From: Dioszegia crocea
Lineage: Eukaryota > Basidiomycota > Tremellomycetes > Tremellales > Bulleribasidiaceae
Assembly (NCBI GenBank): GCA_001600615.1
Contig: BCKK01000002.1
Location: forward strand, 1,208,809 to 1,272,808
Direction: 5' to 3'
Length of the DNA stretch: 64,000 nt
Each line of letters opens with the position of its first letter. The first letter of the stretch is position 1. A program made the position numbers and the translations under genes. Below the pieces are notes generated by a model. That model was not told the origin of the DNA, made no database searches, and saw nothing but the letters and a program-made list of their open reading frames with translations. Positions 1 through 12,494 of the stretch are shown piece after piece.

Positions 1-1259
1 ACGAGGCGACTCTGTCCACCTCGCCGAGGTTCAAGGGGTTGTATGTCCGCAGAAGGTAGGTTCTGGTCTCTGCAACAGGGAGGAGGGAAAGGCCTTTGGG
101 AGCTACTGACCCTATACAAGTCTCACTCGCTGACTCGCCAGGAGCCACAACAACAACGACCAGAACAACGAGTCCGACTCCGAGACTGCCGGTGGAGAGG
201 CCAAGTCCGTCATTCGCACTGCTCGCAAGTCCGTCAGCCGGGCCGTCGACAGAGTACAGGCAACCATCGACGCTGCTGGCATCCCTCTGCCTGATTCGCC
301 TATGGTGTAAGTCTTATCTCGCGGTTGACGTACAAAGCTGACTTTCCTAGCCATAGAGTTGCGGAAGTCGCCAACGACGTCGCTGCTCAAGCTGTCGATG
401 CGGCCAATGCTGCTGTTGTTGTCGCTACAAACGCATCTCAAGCGCTCGTCCCCACCGAGAAGACCCAGCGGCATATGCGCAAATACTGGAACAATGTTTC
501 CAGTCAGGTAGTCAAGTACTCCAAGATGGGACAGGACCGCGTAGATGTGGGCGTTACTCCAGTCCGAGAGGTATGTTCTCAGCTACCTGTGGCTATGCTC
601 GCTGACGCCCCAGTTCCTTTCATCTCCTCAGAACCTCATCATTGCCTTCTTATCGATCGAACTCGTCCACCTCCTCATGACGTCTTCGCAATCATACAAC
701 CACACCATCTTCTTCCCCCCAGCAGGCGGATTGTCAGGTTCGATTGACTCGCTACTGAGCGGTCTCTTCTTCTGGGCGCCCAAGATGCAGTTCACGGTCA
801 GGGTGCCAGAATGGGCGAATTGGAGTTCGACAAGTCAACTTTGGGGCGCTGTCTCATGGTGGTGAGTGTTTTGAACAGTGGATTTGGGCCAATGCTGACG
901 TATCAGGGTCATGGGCACAGTCATCCCTGCGTTGGCTGGCTCTAGCATCATTTCCCTAACGCACCACACCAAACATGCCGGCGTTACCACTCGACACCAA
1001 GCTCAGGGTAAGTCCTCATCCTACTACCCAGTCCTCTCCGTTCAAGCTGACACATGCAGTTGCCCAGACCAAGCAAACGTTTGACCCCTTGGTCTTTGCG
1101 CTGCTCCGCTTCGTCCTCCTTTTGTGGCCCCTGACCACCGCCGCGCCAACAGCAATGGTCGATTCGCTCGAGATGTGCGGCAACCTCCAGGGCCGTGCGC
1201 TCGCTGCTGGACTAATGGCAGCTTTGGTCACTGCCCAACATGCCTCTGCGTCAAGCTAG
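1..1259 (+). CDS. Hypothetical membrane protein, 3' part (5' end outside window)
   Basis: Not recognised. The reading frame enters the window open and runs through six exons with introns at 56-141, 307-350, 571-631, 862-906 and 1008-1059, each joining in frame, to a TAG at 1257-1259. The visible N-terminal part is polar and Asn/Ser-rich, followed by an amphipathic Ala/Val-rich helical stretch (VAEVANDVAAQAVDAANAA). After that come several hydrophobic segments, including one starting LIIAFLSIELVHLL, one around MGTVIPALAG and one around FALLRFVLLLWPL, so it looks like a multi-pass membrane protein with a cytosolic helical head. I see no catalytic motif. The start codon is not in the window. Exon structure is well supported; function is unknown. 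Confidence 0.7.
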
Positions 1260-1607
1260 TGATCGAGGTGAGGGATCGGCGGAGGGGGAATCTATTCGGG
1301 CGGGTCAAAATGAGGAATTGGGATCTGAGTTTCGGGTCGATGATTGGGTCGGGGCGTTATTGAAGGTTGGCGAAATTTCGAATTGTGGCTCCTCTTGTCG
1401 AGTTGAAGCTGGTGAGGGTGTGTTGTGGCTGTAGTACGAGATCATATTATAATAGTCGCCCCGCGGGCGCATGTGAAGTATACCCCTTGCCCGTGATGGT
1501 GCGCCAGTGTATGGATGTACAGAATACAAGAACAATACAGATTTCAAGCTTTTGCCGAGTGTCTATACAACGATATCCCACATATCAGCCTACCTCAGCC
1601 TCAGGCC
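1260..1607. other. Intergenic, convergent 3' ends
   Basis: This stretch lies between two convergent genes and should hold both 3' untranslated regions. I see no coding signal or RNA gene in it. Confidence 0.5.
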
Positions 1608-4549
1608 TTATCTCGTCACGCCCAATCCGGCCTCTGCCCTACCTCGATCAAGCACATCCAACAACCCTCCAGCCGCATGACGCACATCAAACCCCGTCGC
1701 GCCATCTGCCAATTCCGTAAGGCGTGTTTTGAGCTGATACGGATGGAACAACTCCAGCATTGCTTGTCTGGGCCGACGAGATCGTGTCGAGGCTTCAATA
1801 AGGTGTCGGAGGGTCCGGATAGAGGCATGTTTGACCAAATCGGACTTGGCGTTCTGCCATCAGCAAGCATTTCGCAGTATTTGTTGAAGTCTGACTCACT
1901 AGGGCATCACTCAAACCCTCCACAATCTCCACTCGCGAGACCAGCGCCTGTCGCATGCGATCATTGCCCAATGCAAGATTTGATAGCGTAAAAATTGCCT
2001 ACTTTGTTAGTCTTGCCCAGTGGCAGCGGGAAATCACGTACAGCCGACCTAATCTCAACATCTTTATCCCTCACTGCAGCCTGGATGAGATCTAGCAGAT
2101 CCGTCTCTCCGAACCCGTCAGTCGACCGACTGAGCTCAGCCGGTGTTTCATCCGCGACTAAATTCCGGAGGATACTGAATGCTTGGACGCGCAGAGTGTT
2201 GGGCGTAGCCACAGACATCAATCTGGCCGAATGAGCTTGGTCGATATTGGATGCCCTCCCTGTACTCACATTTTTAGACGAGTGTACCCCATTTCCGCCA
2301 TCACTGCTGATTTCGTTCCTTCGGCCGCGCGGAACGTCAAATTCTTTATCGCCCACAAGGCATTCAAAGCAAGCGACTCATGTGGCGATCGAGTGAGTGA
2401 GACGAGCATTGTCAACCCGCCATTCCCGAGTAGCTTCTATGGACTCATGTCAGCTGGATTCCCTCTAATCACCCCGACAGTCCAAGACTTACAGCTCGGA
2501 GTGGGGAGAAGTCGGTGACAAGATTACAGATCGTGCCCATGGCGGCAACCTCAACCGTCCATCCTCTCTCTTCCGAACTGCTCAGATCTTCATTCTCGGC
2601 ATCTCCACCTGCCGTCGGAGCACATTCCCGCCGTAACACCTCCACAACCTCATCTGCGACTCCCGAGTCGATCAGACTTGTCCGTAAGACTGCGATACAT
2701 CGGCTGAGGGCGCGTGAGAGCTGGCACGCAGCCGCGCGGACGCCATACGAGGGATGCCGTAGGGCTTTCAAAAGGTGTGGGAAGAAAGCAGGTTGATGCT
2801 CAGCAATGAGAGACCGAGTGGATTCAGTCTGGAAAGATAGGGAAGCGAGAGCTAGGAGGATCGACTGGAGGCGTGAGCAAACAGACAATGGAGACTTACC
2901 TCCCGTGCTCGACTGGATGGATCCGCCCCTAGCTCTCCTCGACTTTCTTCCTCGTCCAGCTTGATGTACAGGCTGAGCAATTGGGAAGGGCATCCTCTGT
3001 CTGCTGCTGCTTTTTGAAGACTGGCATCATCGCCTACGAGAGCGGCTGAAACGTCAGCGGTGATGATGGGCAGAGATCTCATACCCACCGAGAACAAAGC
3101 AAAGCTTGATCCGATCTTCAATCGCGTCCCCCTTGAGTAGCTGGACCACGACATCTAGGACATTCCGGTTCAGTGCACCTCGGCGAACACTGCTTTCTTC
3201 CGTGGCAGGGCGGGTCGAACCATCCGTCTCAGCCTTGGTGAGGTTTGTCAAACTGGTCTATCAGCGCCAACGTGCCATTTAGTCAGAGTCGAACTCACCA
3301 GCTCGCTGCGGCTATTCTGACTGCAGTCGATGCGCCTCTCATCATCCCTAGCAACTCGCCAACAAAGCCCGAATCCCCGTCATCCTCCATCTTCCAATCT
3401 TCCCCATCGCCCGGCGAAAGGGTCTTGGGTCCGGGCCAGTGTCTGACGATAGCAGCTAGGTCCGGCTGGCCCTTTACTAGCGCCGCAAGAAGGTCCAAGG
3501 CCGCTTCGAGGAGCTTCGGGTTGCGGCGGGTGGTAGTGTTCCCACTCATCAGCCCGGTAGAGGGATCGAGCGTGAAGGGAGAGGAGGAAATGTTGTTGAG
3601 TAGGTGGATGAGAATGAAGGGCGTGATCTTGGAGGACGATGAGGGAGAAGAATGCGTGGAGGCCGAGGTAGGCCGCCATCTCGCCAATGCCTCGCGATGG
3701 AATGGTAGGGCGATCAAGCGGGCCAAGAGCTGATAGAGGGGTAAGAGAATCTGGAGATTGGTCGAGTATTCGAATGAAGACAACAACGTATCCAGATTGT
3801 CCTTCTGTAATGTCCATCAGCCCTTGATCTACATATCTTAAAATGGACATACCTCAAAAACCATAGACAAGACCTCACTGGCCATACCTGGTCCAGCTCC
3901 CTCGCTTACGGGCCTCTCCACCTCCTTACCCTTCCCTTTCCATTCCGACCGCACGGTCTCTGCCCCAGTCCCACCTAGACCAGTATCGACTGGCCGGCGC
4001 TGAAGAGTTACGCCCCACATAAACCCCCAGACGAGGTCCGCAGTGGCCACGAGCACATTCCGGAGGGCGCGCAGAAGCGCTGACAGAAGGCGAGCCCGGT
4101 CTGCTGGCGAGAGCGAGGATGAGGCGCACGTGCTGCGGATAACGTGTAAGAGGCGGATAGGAGCTTGAGAGTGAAGGATGGGACGAAGAGTGAGAGTGCC
4201 GACTGTAATCATCAGTCAACTCCTCGAGCTTAGAGGACATTACGCACCATTCGCTAAAGCGCCAATAATGACTGCTATTTCGACAATGATGTCTAGTGTC
4301 ACGGAGTCGGCATTCCTGCCAGACGGCAGCTCTAACCACTGCAATAGGCTAGGTCAGATCAGCTGATGCACTGCGTGTGATCGGACTGGACCCGGGGGCA
4401 ACTTGCAATTGCAGAACCTCTTCATCTCCCGCTACCTCCACCTTCTTCCATGTATTCCCAATCACTGAATTCTTCAGGTCTTTCAGTACGCCGAGGAGGG
4501 CAGTACTGGACGTTGCTCCGGTCAGTGAGGATAGGGTGGTCGTAGTCAT
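1608..4549 (-). CDS. GID5: Armadillo-repeat GID/CTLH ubiquitin ligase subunit (ARMC8/Vid28-like)
   Basis: The protein resembles ARMC8 of animals and Vid28/Gid5 of yeast, the armadillo scaffold of the GID/CTLH E3 ligase that targets gluconeogenic enzymes for degradation. Recognisable family blocks are LKDLKNSVIGN near the N-terminus, ALWAIKNLTFRAAEG, and ILRNLVADE towards the C-terminus, with helical repeats between. Eleven exons (introns include 1854-1899, 1999-2041, 2223-2269, 2437-2492, 2865-2899, 3046-3088, 3253-3298, 3805-3852, 4203-4247) sum to 822 codons from ATG 4549, a length usual for the family. An in-frame ATG at 4678 would add 43 residues. The first intron (about 4339-4402) has a weak donor (GTTGCC), so the first junction is the least certain part. 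The next minus-strand gene ends only 275 bp upstream. Confidence 0.85.
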
Positions 4550-4824
4550 AGTAGGTGATGTGTTGAGAGGTGTTACAGTCGAGTGGACAGTGGCGGATGC
4601 TGCAGGCTGATGTCCGGATATAGCAGTAGCCGGATATACAGCACCTCCTGTCGACTTCTGTCCGCCTAGGCCTGTCATGATGCTGGACGGACCAAACGCA
4701 ACTTGGAATAAGTTCCTCTGGCCTACTCCGCCCAAGATAAAAGATAGGCCAACATCCCTCAACCTGCATTATAGATGAATCCCTCGTGACCGCCTCATCC
4801 ATCATTATAAAACTCCCCAAAGTC

Positions 4825-7800
4825 CTACTCTGCTCCGACGACATAGACCACCTCGCTAGGCCTAACAAAGAGCGCTCTAAGCCCTTGTGAACCCACCCAG
4901 TCACTCCCCCCCGCGCCGCCCTGCGCACCAGGTACAAAGGGGCTGATGCTCCTCTTCCCGCCCCTTCGGCTCTGTCCACGCTCTCCAATCGCCGTCGAAT
5001 TTGACGGAAGACCGAAACCTAACCCCAATCCCAATCCCACAGATTTCCCAGCTGGACCCCCACCGCCCTTCTCAAGCCCATCGCGGATAGTCTCAATCTT
5101 ACGCTGGCGGGCTGTCCGCGCGTCAAACTCCGCCTCTGCCCTGGCTTCGTAGGTCGTCTGCACCGGGTCCGTTTGGGTCAGGTGGAAGTAATGCACGCCG
5201 TCCTGGCTGCCCGCGGGGAGCGTGTTGACTCCGAATCTGTCCAGATCCTCTGCTTCGATCCCAACCCACGGTCCTTTGGCCTATCAAATATTAGTCTAAG
5301 CTTTACCGACTAGAACCTCAACTTACATTGCTCAGATACCCAATGTATTTCACCTGAGCCCTGAACCTTGCACGCCGCCCCTCCAGGGAGACGATGCACG
5401 GTATGCCTACTCGCAGACTGACACCCTGGCCCTTGAACATCTCACTCCCATCCTGAATTTCCAACTCGTCGAGCGTCGGGGGAGTAAGTGGGCGTCGAGG
5501 CGGATCAAACGCAGATGCGGGATGACCAAGACGGGCCGAAGCAGTAGAGCGGACACTGCTAGAGCTGATCTTTCGGGTCGTGCGAGGTATAGCTATCGGA
5601 GGGGGTAGTTTACGAGGAGCGGAAATGGGGGAGGAAGATAGTTCAGCAGGGGAGAATTGTCCATCATGCTCTTGATCATGATCGATATCGGACGGTAGTC
5701 GGATGATGGGATCGCCCGTCTCGCTTGATCTAGGCGTGCGGGCTTCGGGATCTTCAGCAGTGGATGAAGAGGAAGAGCGATTGGGGGGTACCTGCAATCC
5801 CCGCCCCGACGAGCTGGCGCCAGTAGGGAAAGGAGCGCGGGGAGCGGCCTTTGGACCTAGCCGACTCTTCTGAGGTGACAGGCCTGATGATCGCGCATTC
5901 GTACTGGGAGTAGTAGGTGTGTTTCTCGCTCTGAGGGGGATGATGGGTATTGTCGGTACAGGTGGGACATTCCTCAGCGTACTGGCTGTAGATGGGTTTC
6001 GGCTTCTCGCCGTAGAAGCAGTAGTAGACGCCGACGTGGTTCGCAGTCGTGACGAAGCCACAGAAGCAGCAGACTCCAGGCGAGAGCGGGCAGTACTGGC
6101 TACTGATGCTCCCGAAGTAGGCCGAAGTGTTGACGCTTTGGGCAGGGGCGTCCGAGCAGCAGTCCTGGATAACGTATCCGATGATCGAGCGGAAGGAAGA
6201 GAGGGGACAGGCGGGGCAGTAGCTTTGGTGACGGACATCCGAGGTGTTCGCGTGGAGGTCACCGAAGACGTCCTCGTGCGCACGGCTGAAACCGACGCAG
6301 AAGGTGTCGTCGTCTTCGGCGGTACTGTCGGTGTATTGGCACTCTTAGTCCCGATGCCCGTCGGCGGGGTTGTTTTGGATGCAGGACCACCCGAAGTCCG
6401 GCCTGCAACAGTGGACTTTGTGGTCCGGGTGGTACGCACCGAACTGACGGATGGAGTAGGTTTAGGCGATGACGGGCGAGTTGTAGAACCTGCGACGGCC
6501 GTTGTTGACTCCTCCACCAGATCATCTTCAATAGCTTTTCCCTTCCCCTTTCCAAGACCTATCCCAGTCCCAATTTGACCAGAACCGCCCGCCAATGATC
6601 CCCTCGAGACCAAAGGTCGAATTCCTCCGCTGAGAACATCCCTCTTTGCTCCTACCCCTGCAGTATCTCTCGAACTAGGGGTGGGACTGCCGTCTCTCCG
6701 TTCTATTTCGCTAGTCGCAGAAACCACTCGCTTACCGCCTCCACCAATGCTAACTCTATTTCCCGTTCGGGCAGCGGTTGGACTGCGCGCCTGCGGACCG
6801 ACCATAGCAGTCGGTGCGGTCAGTGGGGAGCTCTCCCTAGGGCGCAAGGAGCGTGTAGACAATGCCGAGCTTGTAGAAGCTGACGAGGAGAGGCGGAGGC
6901 GACGGAGGCCGTTAGGCTCGACCGGGCCAGCCGCGCTCATGGACGGAGCTTCTCGTGTGGGTGAGAGGGCAGTACGGGATGAGGAAGCGATAGAAGAGCG
7001 CCCGATGGACGTTTCGCCAAGCGAGACGATTTTCGATACGGTTCGCGGGATACCAGATCGTGTGGTCTGTGGGGTCGTACGTCGGGGCGTAGGAGATGTT
7101 GAGATTGCAACAAGATCTTCGTCATTGACCTCTATCGCTAATAAAGTCAGCTCTCATTCATAACTCTTGGGTCAAAGCACTGACCATCCGCAATTTCCTT
7201 CATTACCCAACTTTCCAACCCCACAAATCCTCCCGCATCTCGGATATGCAACCACCTTCTCCGCATATGTGCTACTACACCGTCCTTTGCACCTTCTATG
7301 ATTTGTCTGCCCCTTGATCGGATGGGCAGGATAGTCTGCATGGTCTCTGGATGCGTTTTGAGCAAGATCGAAGATACCAGAGCCTATCCATCAGCAAGAT
7401 TTGTCGAACGGAGAAGAAAACTCACTTGATACACCCTTTGCGCCTCGACGCACATCTTCACCCCTCCAATACAGTCCACTAATTCTTTCATGACACCTTC
7501 GATCAGATCGGCACTGAATCCTTTCCCATCCAGCAACTCCCACATTTCTTTACCCTCCGCCACCTGTCCAAAGTCCACAACAAGCACCCCTCTCGCATAC
7601 TCCTCAACCTCATCCACCATTTTCTCTAAATTCTCCACCCAGCCAGCGGCCGCACTGCCTTTTGTCCGAATAGCACTCTCCATTCTCGTCCGTAGCTGCC
7701 CTATCGATCGGAAAGTCGACATGATGTTCCGAGGGGAAAAATCCGCCTTGACTGCCTGAACAAGATCTGCTTGCTGCTCCTTGGTGGCCAGACCCACCTC

Positions 7801-9117
7801 CCGGCTCCAGGATCCGCCCCATCCAGCAATCAAATACACCCGACTGGCCTGGACCAGCGCTGTATTGCCCACATCATCTTCCATTGCGAATCGCCAGACC
7901 CGCGCCACCCGAACTGCGCACCGCTTACAGTGACACCGGGTATAATCTATACCGTGGCAGAAGTCCCAGACAATTCTGGCGGTAACTTCGTCAATGAGAC
8001 TGTCCAGCTGAAGGTAGGCCGCCGCTCGATATATCTGGAATGCCGTGGTGAGGTCAAATGTCCGATTGGAGAAGTCGAGGTGGCCAGCGTAGATATAGCC
8101 CAGGCAGAAATGGAGAGATGCGGGAGTGAAGGGTGGGGTTGGGAGATGGATATCCACAGTACCATTTGATAGCGATGGGGAGAGGAATGATGATGTATTA
8201 AGGAGAAGTGCGGCAAAGTATGGCGAGCGAGAAACGAGGATGAACCGATGAGCTGTAAAGACTGCCGTGGAAGATAAGGAATCGGTCGATTCGTCCGAAT
8301 CTGAATCTTCGGCGGCCGATCCGTCCATACAGGCAGTATCGAGATGTATCCTCACATCGACGTATAGCTTTGAACGCCACATGTACGTCAAATCCTGACC
8401 GAGTTTGTCCCTTCGCTCATCTTGGTTTCCCCTCCTGCCTAGAGAATCCCGGATAGACGACCCAGTGACAACAGCGTCATCCTCTGATATCCACTCGACA
8501 ACATCTCCGAACCCTTCGCCGGTGTACAGCCATTCCAACTGCGCCTGGAAAAGCTCGGGTGTGTCGCCGTGTGTGAGACGCATGACACCATCCGCGCCTA
8601 CTGCAGAGGCAGACGGAGCGCGCAGAGTCACATCAGAGTATGAAGTCCTGGCTGAAAGAGAGCTCGTGGCGCGGAAGGAGGTCGGTGGCGAGTTAGGACG
8701 AGAGGAGAAGAGGGGCGGAAGGAGGTGGGAAGAGGACGGCGATGGAGATCGGGCGGAAGGTGAGCGAGAGAATGGACGAGTAAGGAAATATCGGTCTTTG
8801 AATGCTTCTGCTTGGATCAGAAAGGTCCAAAGTCATCAGACAAAGACGTACTTGGTGCTCGAGCATAAATCACAGCTGCATCCATCAGCTCGGACCAAAG
8901 TGCACCCTTGACGTGACTTACCCTTATGTCCCCAAATACGATTCCCTCCACATTCAGTCTCCCAGCTCACATCTCCAAATCGCTCCTTTGCATGTCCAAA
9001 CAAACTCGTCAAGTCCCTCGCCCAAATCTCAGTCGAATGCTCGACACGCTTCTCGACAGTGGCAAAGGGCGAAGGAGACGCGACTGTTTGTGGTCGCGAT
9101 CGATTTTGGGCGGTCAT
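4825..9117 (-). CDS. Large BTB/POZ protein with C-terminal CAP-Gly domain
   Basis: Six exons (9117-8922, 8875-8852, 8810-7426, 7383-7185, 7137-5327, 5280-4825) join in frame to 1356 residues. A first BTB-like domain lies within residues 1-185 and carries a Ser/Pro-rich insertion before its LEWLYTGEGF block. A second BTB domain follows at about 220-355 (KLYVDVRIHL, FTAHRFILVSRSPYFAALL, LGYIYAGHLDF). Next come helical sequence, about 500 residues of Ser/Thr/Arg-rich low-complexity sequence, and a CAP-Gly domain at about 1172-1240 (KYIGYLSN, GPWVGIEAED, DGVHYFHL). The usual CAP-Gly GKNDG signature reads GSQDG, so binding to EEY/F tails may be altered. CAP-Gly modules bind microtubule plus-end partners and BTB modules dimerise or recruit Cul3; a cytoskeletal role is inference. 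The low-complexity exon and all splice frames argue for one gene rather than two. Confidence 0.72.
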
Positions 9118-9390
9118 CTTGACTTTTGAGAGCGAACGTGCTATTTGCTATCTGGCCTCGGCATAGTTTCCTAGTCGTCGCTGAGATGAGGCGCACATCG
9201 CCCAGCGCGAGAGATGTCAAGGGGTAGAAGAGAAGGAAAATTCGATAGAGTTCGATGGGTCGAGCCAATTTAAGGTTTGTTTGACCACCACAACATGAAA
9301 CGCTTTACGTCATGTAAAGATTTACCACTTGAGGCAATTCCTGCGATCCAACATCTTGCTGTAGATAGAACATGCCTGCCTATCACCAGT

Positions 9391-11732
9391 CTACGCTATG
9401 CCAATCATTCTGACCCCAGCAGATCCCTCTCCACCCCAGCCCGAGCTCATTTTCACTATCGTATCTCCGCCAGCCGCCTCTACTCTCCCGTTCTCCTGCG
9501 TCGTCCCCGAACTCTCTGATAGAGTTCTCATTCCCGCAGCCAAACCTCTCCCTCTCCTCTTCTCCGCAAGCTGCTCTCTCTTCTCCCTCTCGATAGCCTC
9601 TTTCCGCTCTAGCCGCTTTGCCGACCGTGCGTATTTCTTGGCAACTCGCCCCATTTTGGTCAATAGAGACTCCTTGGTCTGCTCCAGCACAACATCTAGC
9701 TTCTTCTCCGTGACATCTATCATCTCCAGATGGACAGATGGATCAAAAGTCATAGGCCTGATGCTTTCCTGCGATCCAGGCCTCAAAGCCAGAAGGACAA
9801 GCTTCTCTCGTTCTAGCTGTTCCCTCGCTTCGCTGACCAGAACCTGGAAGCGGCGCCGTGACCACGAGCTGGCGTTGGATTTACGCGCAAACAAGTCGGC
9901 GTCCCAGAACCACTGAGAGTCCACCGCCAGCCTCGGGCCGGGCACGGCGAACCACTCGGCATGCGCAGGGTCGCCGCCGGTCGCAGCTTGGCGGAATTGG
10001 AGAGCCGCAAGCCATTCGGCCCGAATCGCCGTGACGGAGGATAGGGCAGAGGCGAGAACGTGATTGAGTAGCTGCATATCGCCGGCGGCAATGACGTGAC
10101 GAACGAGGATGGCTATGGTTTCGGTGTGGATTCGGTTGTTGGGGTAGGCAAGGATAGGCTTGGATGAGAATGTGATGGATCGTGGTATGGATTGTGGATA
10201 GAAGTCTTTGAAAGTTGGTTTGTCGCTTAATGGAGGGAGAGGGAGAGGGGAGGGTGGGAAATTCATATGTGCTACCTTGTCAGCTATGACCCCGACAGCA
10301 GTTCGGGTCGAGAGCTTACGCGGTGGATCCCGACCTTGCTCTTGCGCTTCACGCGCGACGACAGCGGCGACATCGGTGCTCCGTCGCCGCCCGAAGATAG
10401 TCATCCCCCTCGCCTCGTCCGCCTCTTGCCGCATCATCCCACTGAGGGTCGGTATCTCCTCATTCACCTCCTCGGTCCCTTCTCTTAGCTCAATCGTCGC
10501 GCCAGACTGCTCCGCAAGCACTTCATATGCACTGAGCATCTTCCAAACGTCCCCCTTTCTCCCCCAGTAGTCCACCAGGGCGTAGACGTGCGGACCTCTT
10601 AACCGCTCTCCCTTCTCTCCCAACGTCAAGTATCGCATGTCTACCCCATACGCCTTGACACATACTTCCTCCAGTATGACATCGAGATTGGCGACAATAT
10701 CGGCCGAGCCGATATGCCCCTTGGCGGCGTATATAGTTTGGATAAGCAGTGACGTGCTGACATTCCGAGGGACCAGGTCGAATGTTGACATGTCGCCTTG
10801 GATCTGCCACAGAGCCTCCAACACCCGCTGAGCCCGTGAGCCGTGTAAGCTCCCGGGCGCCGTCCGATCCAGCCACTCGCGCAGAGCTGCGAGGCGAGAA
10901 TCGACCATCCGGATGTCCATGGTGTGACCCTTGGTCCGCATGCCATCGGAGATGGCTTCCGCGCCGTACGTGTCCCCGACCCTTCCCATGATAGCCAATG
11001 CGAAGCGGTAATCCGACGCTCTGGGTCCTGCACCATCTTCCTCGTTGTTGCTCAATTCGATATCCCGCAACATCTGCGACATCCTCCTGCCATACTTGGA
11101 GATGCCTTTGTGCGGCTCCTGCACGTTCCCTTCCTGATGCATCACCACCCGCCTTCTCCCCTGAGTGTCCAGCTGATCGAAAGAAGGCACAACAGCCCGG
11201 AGGACATTCTGTAAGAAGTGATGATTCAGACTCGCCCGGGCCGAAGGCGAGAGCTGGCCGTACATTCGCCAAGTTATTCCGGCGAACTCATCGTCTCGAC
11301 GTATGTATGCCTGGTAGATGTGCTTCTGGAGATCGGTCAGAATCCGAGCGTCGGACTCTGAATACGAAGCGAGGTGGTCTTGGAGTTGGGTAAGAGGGGG
11401 TCGGTGCGAAGTGAAGAAGTTGTCTTCATCCTCGGGGGATGGTTCAGTGGGAGGGGGAGAGCGGGTGGCATAGTTGGAAGGTCCGGCCTGGTTGGGCTCA
11501 TAAGTGTGAGAAGCGTGCTCGCGGATATGTTGCTGAGATGAAGTAGCGACAGGGATGGAGGGGGCAGCTGTGGCAGTAGCTGTTGAAGCGAACCGAAGGG
11601 GAACGAGCGGTCTAGAGGAATGAGCTGGCACCCTTAGATGAGGCGACAAAAAGCATAGAAGTTTTGGGGCACCTACCTCGTCTGCGCTCCTTGCAGCAAT
11701 CCTAGCTTCCTCATCCTCCAAGCTGCCTTCAT
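9391..11732 (-). CDS. Mitochondrial protein of unknown function, helical-repeat-like
   Basis: Start chosen at ATG 11732 and not at the longer unspliced frame start (11802). Removing a 44-nt intron at 11633-11676 gives an N-terminus MKAAWRMRKLGLLQGAQTR that is basic, amphipathic and free of acidic residues, followed by RFASTA, a typical mitochondrial presequence and cleavage region. The protein is 765 residues. An additional in-frame 48-nt intron at 10272-10319 (GTAAGC..CTGAC..TAG) would shorten it to 749. The middle is rich in helices and resembles pentatricopeptide-type arrays in spacing, for example the segment around 10600-10900. The C-terminus is strongly basic (KKYARSAKRLERKEAIEREK). A role in mitochondrial RNA handling is possible but not shown; I do not recognise the family. 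Confidence 0.7.
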
Positions 11733-12042
11733 CTTTGCGTCTACAGGGTCTATGAGTGGTAAGGTCTTCGCTGGTACTGGAAAAAGTCCGGCCGAGGAAC
11801 AAGCATTATATTACGTACATCCGAGATCCGGAATTCGGAAATCCGGCTTGTGTCCGATGTGCCACACTCTGATAACGCCGCTCTGGCTTGCGGAGTTTCG
11901 TTTTCCAGCCGCAGCCAGGGAGGGCCACGTGGTCGACAAGGGGAGATTTTGATTCCGCGAAACTGGAGCTTTGCGTTGAATTTGAGTGAGGGATCGGCCT
12001 TTCTCCTTATCCTTCAAGTCACCCCCACCCCATCCATACACA
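11733..12042. promoter_or_regulatory. Divergent promoter region
   Basis: These 310 bp separate the start of the mitochondrial protein gene (-) from the start of RPL39 (+) and must contain both promoters. A pyrimidine-rich stretch (CCTTATCCTTCAAG) lies just upstream of the RPL39 ATG, as expected near a ribosomal-protein transcription start. No clear TATA box was found. Confidence 0.5.
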
Positions 12043-12494
12043 ATGGTAAGTTACAGCGCTAGCATCGCCATTGCGGACAGCGGCGTCTGCTTCGAACCGC
12101 CAACGGGAAGGAAGCCTGCGGGAAGGGAAGAGGACAGATTTGAGAAGGGATTGAGCAGGCTACCGCAGGGTTGGCGCTGGAAAGAGCGTGTGATGAACGG
12201 ACGGGATCATACGGACGGAACAGGCTATCTTGGAGGAGAAGACGACGCTGAGGGGACTCATCACCTCCAAAAGTAGTGGCTGACAATTCAGCCGTCCCAG
12301 AAACGTTTCGTTATCAAGCAGAAGCTTGCCAAGAAGGCTCGTCAGAACCGACCCATTCCCCAATGGTTCCGTTTGAAGACAGACAGTGAGTCTTGAGGCT
12401 GTCGTGTAACATGAATAAAGCTGATACCGTGTCAGACGCCATCCAATATAACGCAAAGAGGCGCCACTGGCGACGAACGAAGCTCAACCTTTAA
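12043..12494 (+). CDS. RPL39: 60S ribosomal protein eL39
   Basis: The spliced product is 51 residues, exactly the family length, and reads as eL39: it begins [16 protein letters not shown], contains NRPIPQWFR, and ends [11 protein letters not shown]. eL39 lines the exit tunnel of the large ribosomal subunit. Exon 1 codes only for the initiator ATG (12043-12045). Intron 1 is 12046-12291 (246 nt, far longer than others here), exon 2 is 12292-12385, intron 2 is 12386-12435 and exon 3 is 12436-12494. Splitting right after the ATG with a long first intron is common for fungal ribosomal-protein genes and often links to expression control or an intronic snoRNA. Confidence 0.97.

Noticed and set aside
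5919..6578. 219-codon open frame on the plus strand
   Set aside because: It is antisense to the Ser/Thr/Arg-rich exon of the BTB/CAP-Gly gene and follows from its biased codons; composition is Val/Asp/Gly-rich with no domain.
11733..11802. Upstream start for the mitochondrial protein
   Set aside because: The frame from 11802 depends on reading through an intron with a GTAGGT donor; the spliced start at 11732 gives a proper presequence.
12191..12251. C/D-box snoRNA in the RPL39 intron as a firm feature
   Set aside because: C- and D-like boxes are present but no terminal stem pairs around them, so it is kept only as a lead.
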